A DNA stretch of 64,000 bases from an uncultured Mogibacterium sp. (GCF_938041965.1 NZ_CALISE010000022.1:58333-122332), one strand, 5' to 3'; positions 1 to 8,492 are shown, counted from the stretch's first letter. Notes: a model not told the origin generated them from the letters alone. Made by a program: numbers and translations.

Positions 1-377
1 ACACATAAAATAGGCGTGATTCCTGCACTTAATAGTGCTTTAAGCTTCATGTTTACCGTACTATCTGTCTCAGCAAAATATTCTCTTCTTTCAGAGTGAC
101 CCACTATGCAGATGTCAATATCAAGTTCCTTGAGCATAGAAACTGAAATCTCTCCAGTATAGGCTCCACTCTTCTCAAAATGAACATTCTGTGCACCAAC
201 CTTTATACCTGTCCCATCAAGTTCTCTCTTGAGAGTCTCAAGCTGCGTAAACGGCGCAATTACTGCCAATTGCTCTGGATATGCAATATTTTCGCCTTTT
301 AATTGGTCGGCAAAGAGTTTTGCTTCAGCAATTGATTTATTCATCTTCCAATTACCAGCAATTAAAAATTTCTTCAT
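1..377 (-). CDS. tpiA: Triosephosphate isomerase (partial, C-terminus cut by window edge)
   Basis: TpiA interconverts dihydroxyacetone phosphate and glyceraldehyde 3-phosphate in the cytosol. I translated about 125 N-terminal codons, starting MKKFLIAGNWKMN. The NWKMN lysine motif and the GHSERR segment with the electrophilic histidine are both visible. The catalytic glutamate and phosphate-gripping loop lie beyond position 1, so the gene is cut by the window and not necessarily broken. The start ATG at 377 is preceded by an AGGA-like ribosome site. It lies 21 bases downstream of pgk and completes a gap-pgk-tpiA glycolytic operon. Confidence 0.95.
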   Translation of the reverse strand, partial: MKKFLIAGNWKMNKSIAEAKLFADQLKGENIAYPEQLAVIAPFTQLETLKRELDGTGIKVGAQNVHFEKSGAYTGEISVSMLKELDIDICIVGHSERREYFAETDSTVNMKLKALLSAGITPILC

Positions 378-398
378 CTAATCATCCTGCCCTTTAAT

Positions 399-1583
399 CT
401 ATTTATCATTTAAGCATGCTATTCCAGGAAGTTCTTTTCCTTCTAGGAATTCTAGGCTTGCTCCTCCTCCGGTGGAAATATGCGTCATCTTATCAGCTAA
501 TCCAAATGAAGTCACTGCTGCAGCTGAATCTCCACCACCAATTATAGTAGTCGCATCAATTGATGCTAGGCATTCTGCAATCGCTCTTGTTCCAGAAGCA
601 AACGTTGGCATTTCAAACACTCCCATTGGCCCGTTCCACACTACGGTCTTGCACTTCTCAAGTTCACTGCAATATAACTGCTCAGACTTTGGTCCGATAT
701 CCATTCCCATCATGTCGTCAGGGATTTCTGACACACTATAGACACCGTGCTCTGATTCATTCGAGAACTCTTTTGCTGCTACAACGTCCACAGGTAACAT
801 GAGCTTAACACCCTTTGCTGCTGCTTCAGTCTTAATCTTTCCGATAAGTTCGTAACCTTCTTCATCGAAAATAGATTTCCCAATGCTATAGCCTTCAGCT
901 TTTAGGAAAGTATAAACCATACCTCCACCAATAACTAAGTAGTCTATCTTATCTAATAGATTAATAATAACCGGAATCTTATCTTTTACCTTTGCGCCAC
1001 CCATTATTGCAGCCAGCGGTCTTTCCGGTTTTTCAATTGCAGCACCCAAAAACTTCAATTCCTTCTCAATCAGGAATCCCGACACTGCAGGAATATAATC
1101 GGCTATACCTGTTGTTGAAGCATGCGCTCTATGCGCCGTTCCAAATGCTTCCTGTACAAATACATCACCGAGAGATGCTAGCTCTCGTGCAAACGTAGGA
1201 TCATTCTTCGTCTCTTCACTTCTGTATCTTACATTCTCAAGAAGCGCAACTTCGGAAGGAGCAAGATTTTTAACAGCTTCAGAAACCTTATTATCGACCA
1301 CTAAATCAGATTTTATGAAATTAACATGAGCTCCAAGTATTTCACTTAGTCTTTCCGCTACCGGATAGAGCGAGAAATCATCATTAGGCTCACTTTTTGG
1401 TCTACCAAGATGCGATAAAATAACAACTTTAGCGCAATTATCACGTAAATAATTTATAGTTGGTAATGCAGCAACAATCCTTGTATCATCACTAATTTTA
1501 CCATTTACAAGCGGAACATTGAAGTCGCACCTTACCACCGCTGTTTTATCAGACCAATCAATGTCCCTAATCGTCTTCTTCAT
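399..1583 (-). CDS. pgk: Phosphoglycerate kinase
   Basis: Pgk transfers phosphate from 1,3-bisphosphoglycerate to ADP, the first ATP-yielding step of lower glycolysis. The 394 residues match the usual bacterial length. The N-terminal domain shows RCDFNVPL, SHLGRPK and an ENVRY segment. The C-terminal nucleotide domain shows MGGAKVKDK, WNGPMGVFE and the GGGDSAAA loop. The ATG has a GAGGT ribosome site about 8 bases upstream. It sits between gap and tpiA on the same strand, with a 71-base gap after gap that holds a hairpin. Confidence 0.98.
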   Translation of the reverse strand: MKKTIRDIDWSDKTAVVRCDFNVPLVNGKISDDTRIVAALPTINYLRDNCAKVVILSHLGRPKSEPNDDFSLYPVAERLSEILGAHVNFIKSDLVVDNKVSEAVKNLAPSEVALLENVRYRSEETKNDPTFARELASLGDVFVQEAFGTAHRAHASTTGIADYIPAVSGFLIEKELKFLGAAIEKPERPLAAIMGGAKVKDKIPVIINLLDKIDYLVIGGGMVYTFLKAEGYSIGKSIFDEEGYELIGKIKTEAAAKGVKLMLPVDVVAAKEFSNESEHGVYSVSEIPDDMMGMDIGPKSEQLYCSELEKCKTVVWNGPMGVFEMPTFASGTRAIAECLASIDATTIIGGGDSAAAVTSFGLADKMTHISTGGGASLEFLEGKELPGIACLNDK

Positions 1584-1615
1584 ATCGTGTACCTCACTTG
1601 TACAAAATAAATGAT

Positions 1616-1638
1616 ATGCCGCGCAGAATGCACGGCAT
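1616..1638 (-). other. Intercistronic hairpin between gap and pgk
   Basis: A 9-base-pair stem with one mismatch (ATGCCGCGC / GCACGGCAT) and a 5-base loop lies between the gap stop and the pgk start. It is followed by only a mildly T-rich stretch. It looks more like an RNA-stabilising or partial attenuating hairpin than a strong terminator, and may let gap and pgk be expressed at different levels. That role is inferred from structure only. Confidence 0.4.
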
Positions 1639-1654
1639 CGTATAGTTATAATTC

Positions 1655-2668
1655 TTATTTATTATCAACTTTTCCCATGTGCTGAATGAGTCTTAGAAGC
1701 TGTACGCTATATCCGTACTCATTATCATAGAACATAATAAACTTGAAGAACCTGTCATTTAATTCTATACCTTCTCTAGCATCGAATATGCAAGTACAAG
1801 GATCCCCGATAAAGTCACACGACACAACTTCATCATCAACGAATTCGATGATTCCTTTAAATTCATTCTCAGAAGCTTCCTTGACCTTAGCACAAATATC
1901 TTCGTAAGATGCTGGATTCTTGAGAATAAGATTTAAATCTATAACCGATACATTTGCTGTTGGTACACGGTAAGCTTTACCGGTTAGTCTTCCCTCTAAT
2001 TCTGGAATTACAAGAGATACAGCCTTTGCTGCACCTGTCGTAGTAGGAATTATATTGTTAAATACAGATCTTCCAGTTCTCCAATCCTTCATAGATCTTG
2101 CATCAACAACTTTCTGTTTTGCTGTTGCGGCATGAATAGTTGACATAAGACCCTGATCGATTCCCCAGTTATCATTGATAACCTTGCAGAGAGGAGCCAA
2201 GCAGTTCGTTGTACAAGATGCATTAGACACAACATTGAAATTACTATCATAATCTTCGTGGTTAACACCATAAACATATGTAGGTGTTGCTTTATCCTTT
2301 GCAGGAGCAGAAATAATTACTTTCTTAGCACCTGCATCAAGATGCGCCTGAGCTTTTTCAGTAGTGTTATAAGCACCTGTTCCTTCAACTATGTATTCCG
2401 CTCCGCACTTGTCCCAAGGAATATTTTTCGCATCATCTTCCATGAATACTGGAATTTTCTTGCCATTTACAACGATTCCATCTTCATACTTCTCAACAGT
2501 TCCAGGGAATCTGCCGAACGTCGAATCGTACTTAAGCATATAGACGATATAATCTAGATCGGAGTTACGCCAATTAATACCTGCAATTTCGATATCATCC
2601 ATATCAAGAGCTGCTCTCATAACTACCCTTGAAATTCTTCCGAATCCGCTAATACCGACTTTAATCAT
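1655..2668 (-). CDS. gap: Glyceraldehyde-3-phosphate dehydrogenase, type I
   Basis: This enzyme oxidises glyceraldehyde 3-phosphate to 1,3-bisphosphoglycerate using NAD(P). The 337 residues are the normal length. The catalytic SNASCTTNC segment, the STIHA histidine segment and the C-terminal DNEYGYS motif are present. Two nucleotide-site positions are atypical. The usual GFGRIG reads GFGRIS (Ser13). The residue after the first-strand IN, normally the Asp that holds the adenosine ribose, is Trp33 (INWRN). This suggests a GAPDH subclass with altered cofactor contacts, although the product identity is clear. The start has a strong AAGGAGG site. It heads the gap-pgk-tpiA run. Confidence 0.96.
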   Translation of the reverse strand: MIKVGISGFGRISRVVMRAALDMDDIEIAGINWRNSDLDYIVYMLKYDSTFGRFPGTVEKYEDGIVVNGKKIPVFMEDDAKNIPWDKCGAEYIVEGTGAYNTTEKAQAHLDAGAKKVIISAPAKDKATPTYVYGVNHEDYDSNFNVVSNASCTTNCLAPLCKVINDNWGIDQGLMSTIHAATAKQKVVDARSMKDWRTGRSVFNNIIPTTTGAAKAVSLVIPELEGRLTGKAYRVPTANVSVIDLNLILKNPASYEDICAKVKEASENEFKGIIEFVDDEVVSCDFIGDPCTCIFDAREGIELNDRFFKFIMFYDNEYGYSVQLLRLIQHMGKVDNK

Positions 2669-2716
2669 TTTTTCCTCCTTAACATTCGAAAAAGATTGCC
2701 ATTACATAAAACGACA

Positions 2717-3193
2717 TTATAGAAGCCCAGGGAATCCGTTCTGACGGAGAGCTTCAAATAAAACAATGTTGACTGAATTAGCAAGATTCAGAGATCTAAG
2801 CCTTGTATTCTCACTCATGGGAATTCTGATAGCTGTATCATTATAATTGCCAATCAGTTCCTTAGGGAGACCTCTTGTCTCTCTTCCAAATAAGAACATG
2901 TCGCCATCTTCATATTCGAAATCAGTATAACAATTGTCGCCGTGAGTGGTAGCAAGGAATAATCTCGCATTCCCATATTCAGAAAGGAATTTATCTATAC
3001 TATCGTGAACGATTAAATCAACGTATCTCCAGTAATCAAGTCCGGCTCTGCGAACCGATTTCTCATCTATATTGAAACCAAGTGGTCGCACTAGATGAAG
3101 TGTAGTATTGGTTGCTGCGCAGGTTCTTGCAATGTTACCAGTATTTTGAGGTATTTCTGGCTCAACTAGGACTACATGTAGTGACAAATTCAT
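2717..3193 (-). CDS. trmL: tRNA (cytidine/uridine-34 2'-O)-methyltransferase
   Basis: This is a SPOUT-fold methyltransferase that uses S-adenosylmethionine to methylate the ribose of the tRNA wobble base. The 158 residues are typical of the minimal TrmL/YibK type. Seen are the N-terminal VEPEIPQNTGNIARTC motif, the FLFGRETRGLP motif 2 and the LNLANSVNIVLFE knot motif 3. A TTGAAA-17-TATTAT promoter lies just upstream. The gene ends 48 bases before gap, so gap may be transcribed with it. Confidence 0.93.
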   Translation of the reverse strand: MNLSLHVVLVEPEIPQNTGNIARTCAATNTTLHLVRPLGFNIDEKSVRRAGLDYWRYVDLIVHDSIDKFLSEYGNARLFLATTHGDNCYTDFEYEDGDMFLFGRETRGLPKELIGNYNDTAIRIPMSENTRLRSLNLANSVNIVLFEALRQNGFPGLL

Positions 3194-3223
3194 CTCCTTA
3201 AAACTAAAACTTTCAACAAAAAT

Positions 3224-3252
3224 ATAATATCAGTTAGGTGTTGTATTTTCAA
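3224..3252 (-). promoter_or_regulatory. Sigma-A promoter of trmL (possibly trmL-gap-pgk-tpiA)
   Basis: On the minus strand TTGAAA (3247-3252) and TATTAT (3224-3229) are separated by exactly 17 bases, and the -10 box is preceded by TGA. It lies 31 bases before the trmL start. No separate promoter is obvious in the 48 bases before gap, so this one may drive the glycolytic genes too. Confidence 0.65.
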
Positions 3253-3268
3253 TAATGCAATTTTAAAT

Positions 3269-3934
3269 TTATTTTTGATTCTCTCGATTATATCTACATA
3301 CATCACTTATACAGCATTCATCACACTTGGGATTTCTAGCCGTACAGCATCTTCTTCCGTGAAAAATTAATACATGATGCATATGCGACCATCTATTCTT
3401 AGGAATTACTTCCATAAGTGCTTTTTCGGTTTTTAAAACGTCATCCTCATCAACGAGCCCAATACGATTAGAAACTCTAAACACATGAGTATCGACAGCG
3501 ATGTGAGGTTCTCCAAACCCGACAGACATTACTACATTTGCTGTCTTGCGACCTACTCCCGGAAGTTTTTGAAGTTCAGAAAAGTCACGAGGAACTTCTC
3601 CCTCATATGATTCCGTTAGCATATTCCCAATTCCTACAAGGCTTTTTGCTTTATTTTTATATAATCCGAGAGCTTTAATCAATCCTTCCACATCTTTTAT
3701 ATCTGCTGCTGCTAGCTGACCTGGATTCTCATACGTACTAAAAAGCCTTGGTGTTATCTTGTTAACACTGGCGTCTGTCGTTTGTGCAGATAATACAACT
3801 GCAAGTAGCAAATGAAAGATTGAATCATAATGTAATGCGCAATCAGCATCAGGGTACTCTGCCTCTAGCTTATCCAATACTAATTTTATTTCATCATCAG
3901 TTTTAAAATATTTTTTTGTTTTACGTTTATTCAT
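3269..3934 (-). CDS. nth: Endonuclease III (DNA glycosylase/AP lyase)
   Basis: Nth removes oxidised pyrimidines from DNA and cleaves the abasic site. The 221 residues match the family. The helix-hairpin-helix LPGVGRKTA carries the catalytic lysine, and AVDTHVFR carries the catalytic aspartate. The C-terminal iron-sulfur cluster motif C-x6-C-x2-C-x5-C is complete (CTARNPKCDECCISDVC). The ATG is preceded by AAGGG. It is transcribed divergently from the GntR regulator across a 128-base gap. Confidence 0.96.
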   Translation of the reverse strand: MNKRKTKKYFKTDDEIKLVLDKLEAEYPDADCALHYDSIFHLLLAVVLSAQTTDASVNKITPRLFSTYENPGQLAAADIKDVEGLIKALGLYKNKAKSLVGIGNMLTESYEGEVPRDFSELQKLPGVGRKTANVVMSVGFGEPHIAVDTHVFRVSNRIGLVDEDDVLKTEKALMEVIPKNRWSHMHHVLIFHGRRCCTARNPKCDECCISDVCRYNRENQK

Positions 3935-3962
3935 GATACTACCCTTTTTTCGTGTTTAAATA

Positions 3963-3990
3963 TTGACTTTATACATGCTTTTAATATAAT
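3963..3990 (+). promoter_or_regulatory. Promoter of the GntR regulator
   Basis: TTGACT (3963-3968) and a perfect TATAAT (3985-3990) lie 16 bases apart, on the plus strand 73 bases before the regulator's ATG. Two palindromic GTATAC boxes lie directly at and after the predicted transcription start, consistent with autoregulation. Confidence 0.65.
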
Positions 3991-4027
3991 CGTATACAAA
4001 GAATACATTTATACAAATTGTATACCC
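3990..4027 (+). promoter_or_regulatory. Candidate GntR/FCD operator pair
   Basis: TCGTATACAA (3990-3999) and TTGTATACCC (4018-4027) each resemble the TTGTATACAA palindromes bound by FadR/FCD-type GntR proteins. Together they also form a wider inverted repeat (GTATACAA ... TTGTATAC). They overlap the -10/start-site region of the adjacent regulator and lie upstream of divergent nth. Assignment to the neighbouring regulator is inference. Confidence 0.5.
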
Positions 4028-4062
4028 CTGCAGTGGTGTAATTACAATTAAAGGAGCTAAAT

Positions 4063-4722
4063 ATGGTAATGAACCCCGAACTAGAGAGCAATCAGCCTCT
4101 ATCCAATAGTCTTTTCGTAAAGGTCCAAAAAGACATTCTCAGCGGAAAAATACCAGCTAATTCAAAGCTTACAGAGCAGGCAATTTGCAAGAAATACAAC
4201 GTTAGTAGAACTCCTGTGCGCGAGGCCTTTAGACAATTAGAGTCCGACGGACTAATTGAAAATATACCTAATCGCGGCGCATACGTAATCGGTTTATCAA
4301 GTCGTGATATTTCAGACCTATTTGATCTTAGGAGAACGTTTGAAGTACAAGCAGTCGAATGGGCGATTGAGCGAATGAATGATGATGAAGTAAACACACT
4401 TAGAGAGAACATCGAATTTATGGAGTTCTATACTCTAAAAAATGATGTAGATAAGGTTTTATATTTTAATTCTGCATTCCATAATATCATCTATAAAGGA
4501 ACTAAAAACAGAATGCTCTATCTTACTTTATCGACATATCAAACGTACCTTAAGCACTCAGCACCTGCAAAGACATTCTCCGATGACTATCTGAAAACGA
4601 TACTGCAGGAGCACAAGAATATTTTTGATGCCTTCGAAACCAAAAATGTAGCCGCTGGTAAAACTGCTATGGACTACCATATGAAGCAAAGCAAACTTCG
4701 AAGAATGTCTCATCTATTCTAA
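4063..4722 (+). CDS. GntR-family transcriptional regulator with FCD ligand domain
   Basis: This is a cytosolic DNA-binding regulator of the FadR subfamily, 219 residues. An N-terminal winged helix (about 15-80) contains the typical SRTPVREAFRQLE recognition helix and NRGAYV wing. The helical FCD domain (about 90-210) has D-x2-x-R (FDLRRTFE) and the His-containing FHNIIYKG and HKNIFDAF segments expected to bind a metal-carboxylate ligand. AAGGAG lies 7 bases before the first ATG. It is the only complete plus-strand gene here. Ligand and targets cannot be read from the sequence, and flanking genes give no obvious metabolic partner. Confidence 0.9.
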   Translation: MVMNPELESNQPLSNSLFVKVQKDILSGKIPANSKLTEQAICKKYNVSRTPVREAFRQLESDGLIENIPNRGAYVIGLSSRDISDLFDLRRTFEVQAVEWAIERMNDDEVNTLRENIEFMEFYTLKNDVDKVLYFNSAFHNIIYKGTKNRMLYLTLSTYQTYLKHSAPAKTFSDDYLKTILQEHKNIFDAFETKNVAAGKTAMDYHMKQSKLRRMSHLF

Positions 4723-4732
4723 ATAACATATC

Positions 4733-4769
4733 AATGCGATAGCATTATTTTTAATAATACTATCGCATT
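4733..4769. terminator. Bidirectional terminator between gntR and the hydrolase-like gene
   Basis: A 10-base-pair outer stem (AATGCGATAG / CTATCGCATT) encloses an AT-rich inner stem, followed on the plus strand by TTTATAT. It lies between two convergent genes and can serve both, though the T-tract is better on the plus strand. Confidence 0.75.
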
Positions 4770-4783
4770 TTATATGAATTAGA

Positions 4784-5707
4784 TTATTTGTTTAACTTGT
4801 GTTCTATCCACCCCAATATACCCTTTATAACTTGTTTCTTACAAATATCATGAAGAATATCATGATAACAATCCTTATATAGTTTGTAAGAAACTTCATT
4901 ATGACCTTTTGCGCTAAGCATATTCGCTATTCTCATGACCGAATTTCCGCAGTTTCCTCTTTGATCTTCCGAACCAGCAAGTATATAGATAGGAATATCT
5001 GGTAATCTTACTATGCCGTCTTTTCCCCTCAGTTTCTCAATTACACTTATCATCTCTCTATAAGCCGATGCGGTCAGCATAAATCCACAGTCTTCATCGT
5101 CCACATATTTTTTTAACTCTTCTTCATCACTGCTTATCCAGAAAAATTCATTATACGGTGGTGAGCCTGCTGGCTTTCCCATCTGGTACATCGTATTATG
5201 AACACTCTCAGATACGGAGTTAAATCCCTTCCTCTTAATGTGATTGTTGGCATTTAATTTAATAAAGCTTAGAGCCGCAGGAATCTCAAGATTTTCCATA
5301 GAAATTATCATTGATATATTCCCATACTTAATCGTATATAGCTCACTAAGCATTGCTCCAAATCCAGCACCAATTAAAATTCTAGGAACTGCATCGTCAA
5401 ATTCAGATGAAACCTCATCAAAAAGTGAATCTATATCGCCGAGCAATCCCTCGTAGGAATTTTTCTTCATCCCAAAACAACCTTGATGCCCTTGTTTACT
5501 CATTCCATGACCTATAAGATCGTTGCCACATACGTAAAATCCAGCGTCATTAAGCGCTACAGCTAGTTCATGATAACGCAAGCTATGTTCACTGATGTCA
5601 TGCACTATCTGAACTATAGCACGCGGGTTTCCGCATGTGTATTTAAACGAAACAACCTGTCCTTCACCATTTGCTGCACGTCTATAAATATCCCTATATT
5701 CTGTCAT
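4784..5707 (-). CDS. Alpha/beta hydrolase-fold protein, nucleophile serine absent
   Basis: The 307 residues resemble monoacylglycerol lipase/lysophospholipase-type hydrolases: oxyanion-region VHDISEHSLRY (typically VHGxxEHSxRY), DLIGHGMS, a late LAGSEDQ acid segment and a C-terminal YHDILHD histidine. The nucleophile elbow, normally GHSMG, reads GAGFG (residues 113-117), so the catalytic serine is glycine. VHG is also VHD. It may be a non-catalytic pseudoenzyme or use different chemistry. No signal peptide is seen. The gene stands alone between convergent gntR and clpB. The assignment of fold is firm, the function is unknown. Confidence 0.8.
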   Translation of the reverse strand: MTEYRDIYRRAANGEGQVVSFKYTCGNPRAIVQIVHDISEHSLRYHELAVALNDAGFYVCGNDLIGHGMSKQGHQGCFGMKKNSYEGLLGDIDSLFDEVSSEFDDAVPRILIGAGFGAMLSELYTIKYGNISMIISMENLEIPAALSFIKLNANNHIKRKGFNSVSESVHNTMYQMGKPAGSPPYNEFFWISSDEEELKKYVDDEDCGFMLTASAYREMISVIEKLRGKDGIVRLPDIPIYILAGSEDQRGNCGNSVMRIANMLSAKGHNEVSYKLYKDCYHDILHDICKKQVIKGILGWIEHKLNK

Positions 5708-5812
5708 GTGTCACCTCAAAATATTTTTCATATGGTAAATTATCTTAATCATTTTATATAAGAATTTAATAATAATAATGATAATTCTGACCCTGTATTA
5801 GAGTATAACACA

Positions 5813-5843
5813 AGAGATAGGTGCAAATAAAACACCTATCTCT
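5813..5843 (-). terminator. Hairpin downstream of clpB
   Basis: A perfect 11-base-pair stem (AGAGATAGGTG / CACCTATCTCT) with a 9-base loop starts 37 bases after the clpB stop. On the minus strand it is followed by TGTGTTA and not a clean T-run, so it is a likely but imperfect intrinsic terminator. Confidence 0.6.
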
Positions 5844-5879
5844 ATGTATCAGTTAGTATTAATTATTATAGGTACGAAC

Positions 5880-8405
5880 TTAACGAACCTCGAATTTAAG
5901 GCTATCATCAGATACAGTGATTTTAATAGTCTGACCATCAATTACTTCGTTTGAAATAATCATCTCCGCAATTTGATTCTCGATATTCTTCTGTACATAC
6001 CTTTTTACTGGTCTTGCTCCAAATTCTTCGTCATATGACTCTTTAGCTATGAAGCGCCTTGCATCTTCGGAAAGTTCAAGACCTATACCACGTTCTTCAA
6101 GCCTCTTTACGAGCGACTCAATAATTAAATCAACAATCTTTTCTATTTGCTCAATTGTGAGTGACTTAAATACGACTATATCATCTATTCTATTGAGAAA
6201 CTCTGGTCTAAAGAATGTTTTAAGCTGGGATTCAGGTAGATTAGACGTCATAATAATGATAGTGTTCTTAAAATCTACCGTCCGCCCTTGATTGTCGGTA
6301 AGTCTTCCATCATCCAGTAACTGAAGGAGTATATTAAATACATCTGGATGAGCTTTCTCAATTTCGTCAAACAATATGACACTATAAGGTTTTCTTCTTA
6401 CAGCCTCAGTTAATTGTCCACCTTCATCATATCCAACATATCCTGGAGGAGATCCGACTAGTCTTGAGACCGTATGTTTTTCCATGTACTCTGACATATC
6501 GATTCTGATTAAATTCTTTTCAGTGTCAAATAGTGTCTCTGTAAGCGCTTTTGCGAGCTCAGTCTTACCTACTCCAGTAGGACCCAAGAATATAAATGAC
6601 CCAACTGGACGATTCTCGTTCTTAAGCCCTGCACGAGCCCTTAAAATTGCCTCTGATACGGCTTTTACACCCTCGTCCTGACCAATTACCCTCTTATGAA
6701 GAATATCTTCCAGATGAAGCAATTTTTCGCGTTCAGATTCAGCGAGCTTACTTACAGGAATACCTGTCCACTCAGAGATTACTGCTTGAATTTCTTCTTC
6801 TCCAACCTCCTCACGGAGCATTCGGCTTTCATTAGCTTGTTCTGTCTTATTCTTTAAATCCTCAATTTCTTTTTCAAGAGCTGGCAGCTCACCATACTTC
6901 AGCTTTGCAAGCTTCTCTAAATCATACTCACGCTCTGCACTTTCAATCTCATGGCGGAGCTCATCTAGCTTTAGCTTTTTGTTCTTAAGCTCTTGAATCA
7001 TATTTTTCTCATTTGACCACTTAGCCATGAGTTCGTCATTTTCAGTCTTAAGATTTGCTAGTTCCTCACTAATCGCATCCAGTCTGCTCTTACTAGCCTT
7101 ATCATCTTCTTTGGAGAGCGCCTGTTTTTCAATTTCAAGCTGCATGATTTTACGCGAGATCTGGTCAAGATCTGAAGGCATACTGTCTATTTCAGTTCTA
7201 ATCCTCGCAGCTGCCTCGTCCATCAAATCAATAGCTTTATCAGGCAGGTATCTATCGCTTATATATCTGTTAGATAATGTTGCACAAGCGATCAATGCAT
7301 TATCAGTGATTCTAACACCATGATGAATCTCAAACTTTTCTTTTAGACCTCTTAAAATTGAGATAGTATCCTCAACAGATGGTTCGTCTACCATTACCTT
7401 TTGGAATCGTCTTTCAAGTGCTGCATCTGTCTCTATGTACTTTCTGTACTCATCAAGCGTCGTTGCCCCTATGCAGTGAAGTTCACCTCTAGCAAGCTTT
7501 GGCTTTAGAAGATTTCCTGCATCCATCGACCCTTCAGTCTTTCCAGCACCGACAATAGTATGAATCTCATCTATAAAGAGTATGATATTCCCATCTGATT
7601 TATCAATTTCATTTAGAACTGCCTTAAGACGCTCTTCAAACTCACCTCTGTACTTGGCACCGGCAATAAGCGAACCCATATCAAGAGAGAAAATGGTCTT
7701 TCCCTTAAGTCCATCTGGAACATCGCCATTTACAATACGCTGAGCAAGTCCCTCTACAACAGCAGTCTTTCCAACCCCAGGTTGTCCAATAAGTACCGGA
7801 TTGTTTTTCGTCCTTCTCGATAGGATTTCGATTGCCCTTCTAATCTCGAGATCCCTGCCTATAACTGGGTCAAGCTTACCCTTTCTTGCAGCATCAACTA
7901 AATCTGTTCCATATTTATTTAGAGCATCATACGTATCCTCTGGATTCTGACTTGTCACTCTTTGATTTCCTCTAACCATAGTCAGAGCCTTCATGAATTC
8001 GTCTTTATTAATACCGTACTTGGTCATCAATCTGCCTACTTCTTGATTGTTAGAATCAAGAATCGCAAGATATAGATGTTCAACACTTACATACTCATCC
8101 TTGAAATCACTTGCTATTTTTTCGGCTTTAGTAAGCACATTATTAAGCTCAGAACTCATATATAATTGTGCAGAGCTACCGCTTACCTTAGGTAGCTTTT
8201 CAAGATCTGATTTCAAGTCAGCTTTTAAAGAATTAATATCTACATTCATTGCCTCCAAAAGCTTAGGAATCAAACCATCACTATCACTTATTATTGCATA
8301 ATGAACATGTGCAATTTCTAATTGCTGGTGTCCATACGAATTAGCTATACTTTGCGCATCGAGAATGGCACCTTGCATTTTCTGTGTATATTTTTCAATA
8401 TTCAT
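5880..8405 (-). CDS. clpB: ATP-dependent disaggregase ClpB (shortened D2 segment)
   Basis: ClpB is a hexameric AAA+ chaperone that pulls proteins out of aggregates with DnaK. Domains in order: N-domain (1-145), AAA D1 with Walker A GQPGVGKT, coiled-coil middle domain (about 400-520), and AAA D2 with GPTGVGKT and the GARP sensor-2. At 841 residues it is slightly short. Between sensor-1 TSNL (720-723) and FRPEFLNR (Arg finger) there are only 8 residues, where the E. coli and Bacillus-type proteins have about 25-28. The start has AAGGAGG. A CIRCE operator lies 61 bases upstream, implying HrcA heat-shock control. Confidence 0.97.
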   Translation of the reverse strand: MNIEKYTQKMQGAILDAQSIANSYGHQQLEIAHVHYAIISDSDGLIPKLLEAMNVDINSLKADLKSDLEKLPKVSGSSAQLYMSSELNNVLTKAEKIASDFKDEYVSVEHLYLAILDSNNQEVGRLMTKYGINKDEFMKALTMVRGNQRVTSQNPEDTYDALNKYGTDLVDAARKGKLDPVIGRDLEIRRAIEILSRRTKNNPVLIGQPGVGKTAVVEGLAQRIVNGDVPDGLKGKTIFSLDMGSLIAGAKYRGEFEERLKAVLNEIDKSDGNIILFIDEIHTIVGAGKTEGSMDAGNLLKPKLARGELHCIGATTLDEYRKYIETDAALERRFQKVMVDEPSVEDTISILRGLKEKFEIHHGVRITDNALIACATLSNRYISDRYLPDKAIDLMDEAAARIRTEIDSMPSDLDQISRKIMQLEIEKQALSKEDDKASKSRLDAISEELANLKTENDELMAKWSNEKNMIQELKNKKLKLDELRHEIESAEREYDLEKLAKLKYGELPALEKEIEDLKNKTEQANESRMLREEVGEEEIQAVISEWTGIPVSKLAESEREKLLHLEDILHKRVIGQDEGVKAVSEAILRARAGLKNENRPVGSFIFLGPTGVGKTELAKALTETLFDTEKNLIRIDMSEYMEKHTVSRLVGSPPGYVGYDEGGQLTEAVRRKPYSVILFDEIEKAHPDVFNILLQLLDDGRLTDNQGRTVDFKNTIIIMTSNLPESQLKTFFRPEFLNRIDDIVVFKSLTIEQIEKIVDLIIESLVKRLEERGIGLELSEDARRFIAKESYDEEFGARPVKRYVQKNIENQIAEMIISNEVIDGQTIKITVSDDSLKFEVR

Positions 8406-8465
8406 TGCCTTCCTCCTTAAATAATTACTTTATTATAAGCATCACATTTTGCTTACATTAATAAT

Positions 8466-8492
8466 TTAGCACTCATCTGTGACGAGTGCTAA
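8466..8492 (-). promoter_or_regulatory. CIRCE operator (HrcA binding site) for clpB
   Basis: A perfect 9-9-9 inverted repeat, TTAGCACTC-N9-GAGTGCTAA, matches the CIRCE consensus exactly. It lies between the predicted clpB promoter and the clpB start, where bound HrcA would block transcription until heat shock. Confidence 0.95.

Noticed and set aside
3935..4062. Promoter for nth on the minus strand in the divergent region
   Set aside because: A TTGTAT and TATAAA pair is 20 bases apart, outside the usual range, and overlaps the GTATAC boxes. It is too weak to call.
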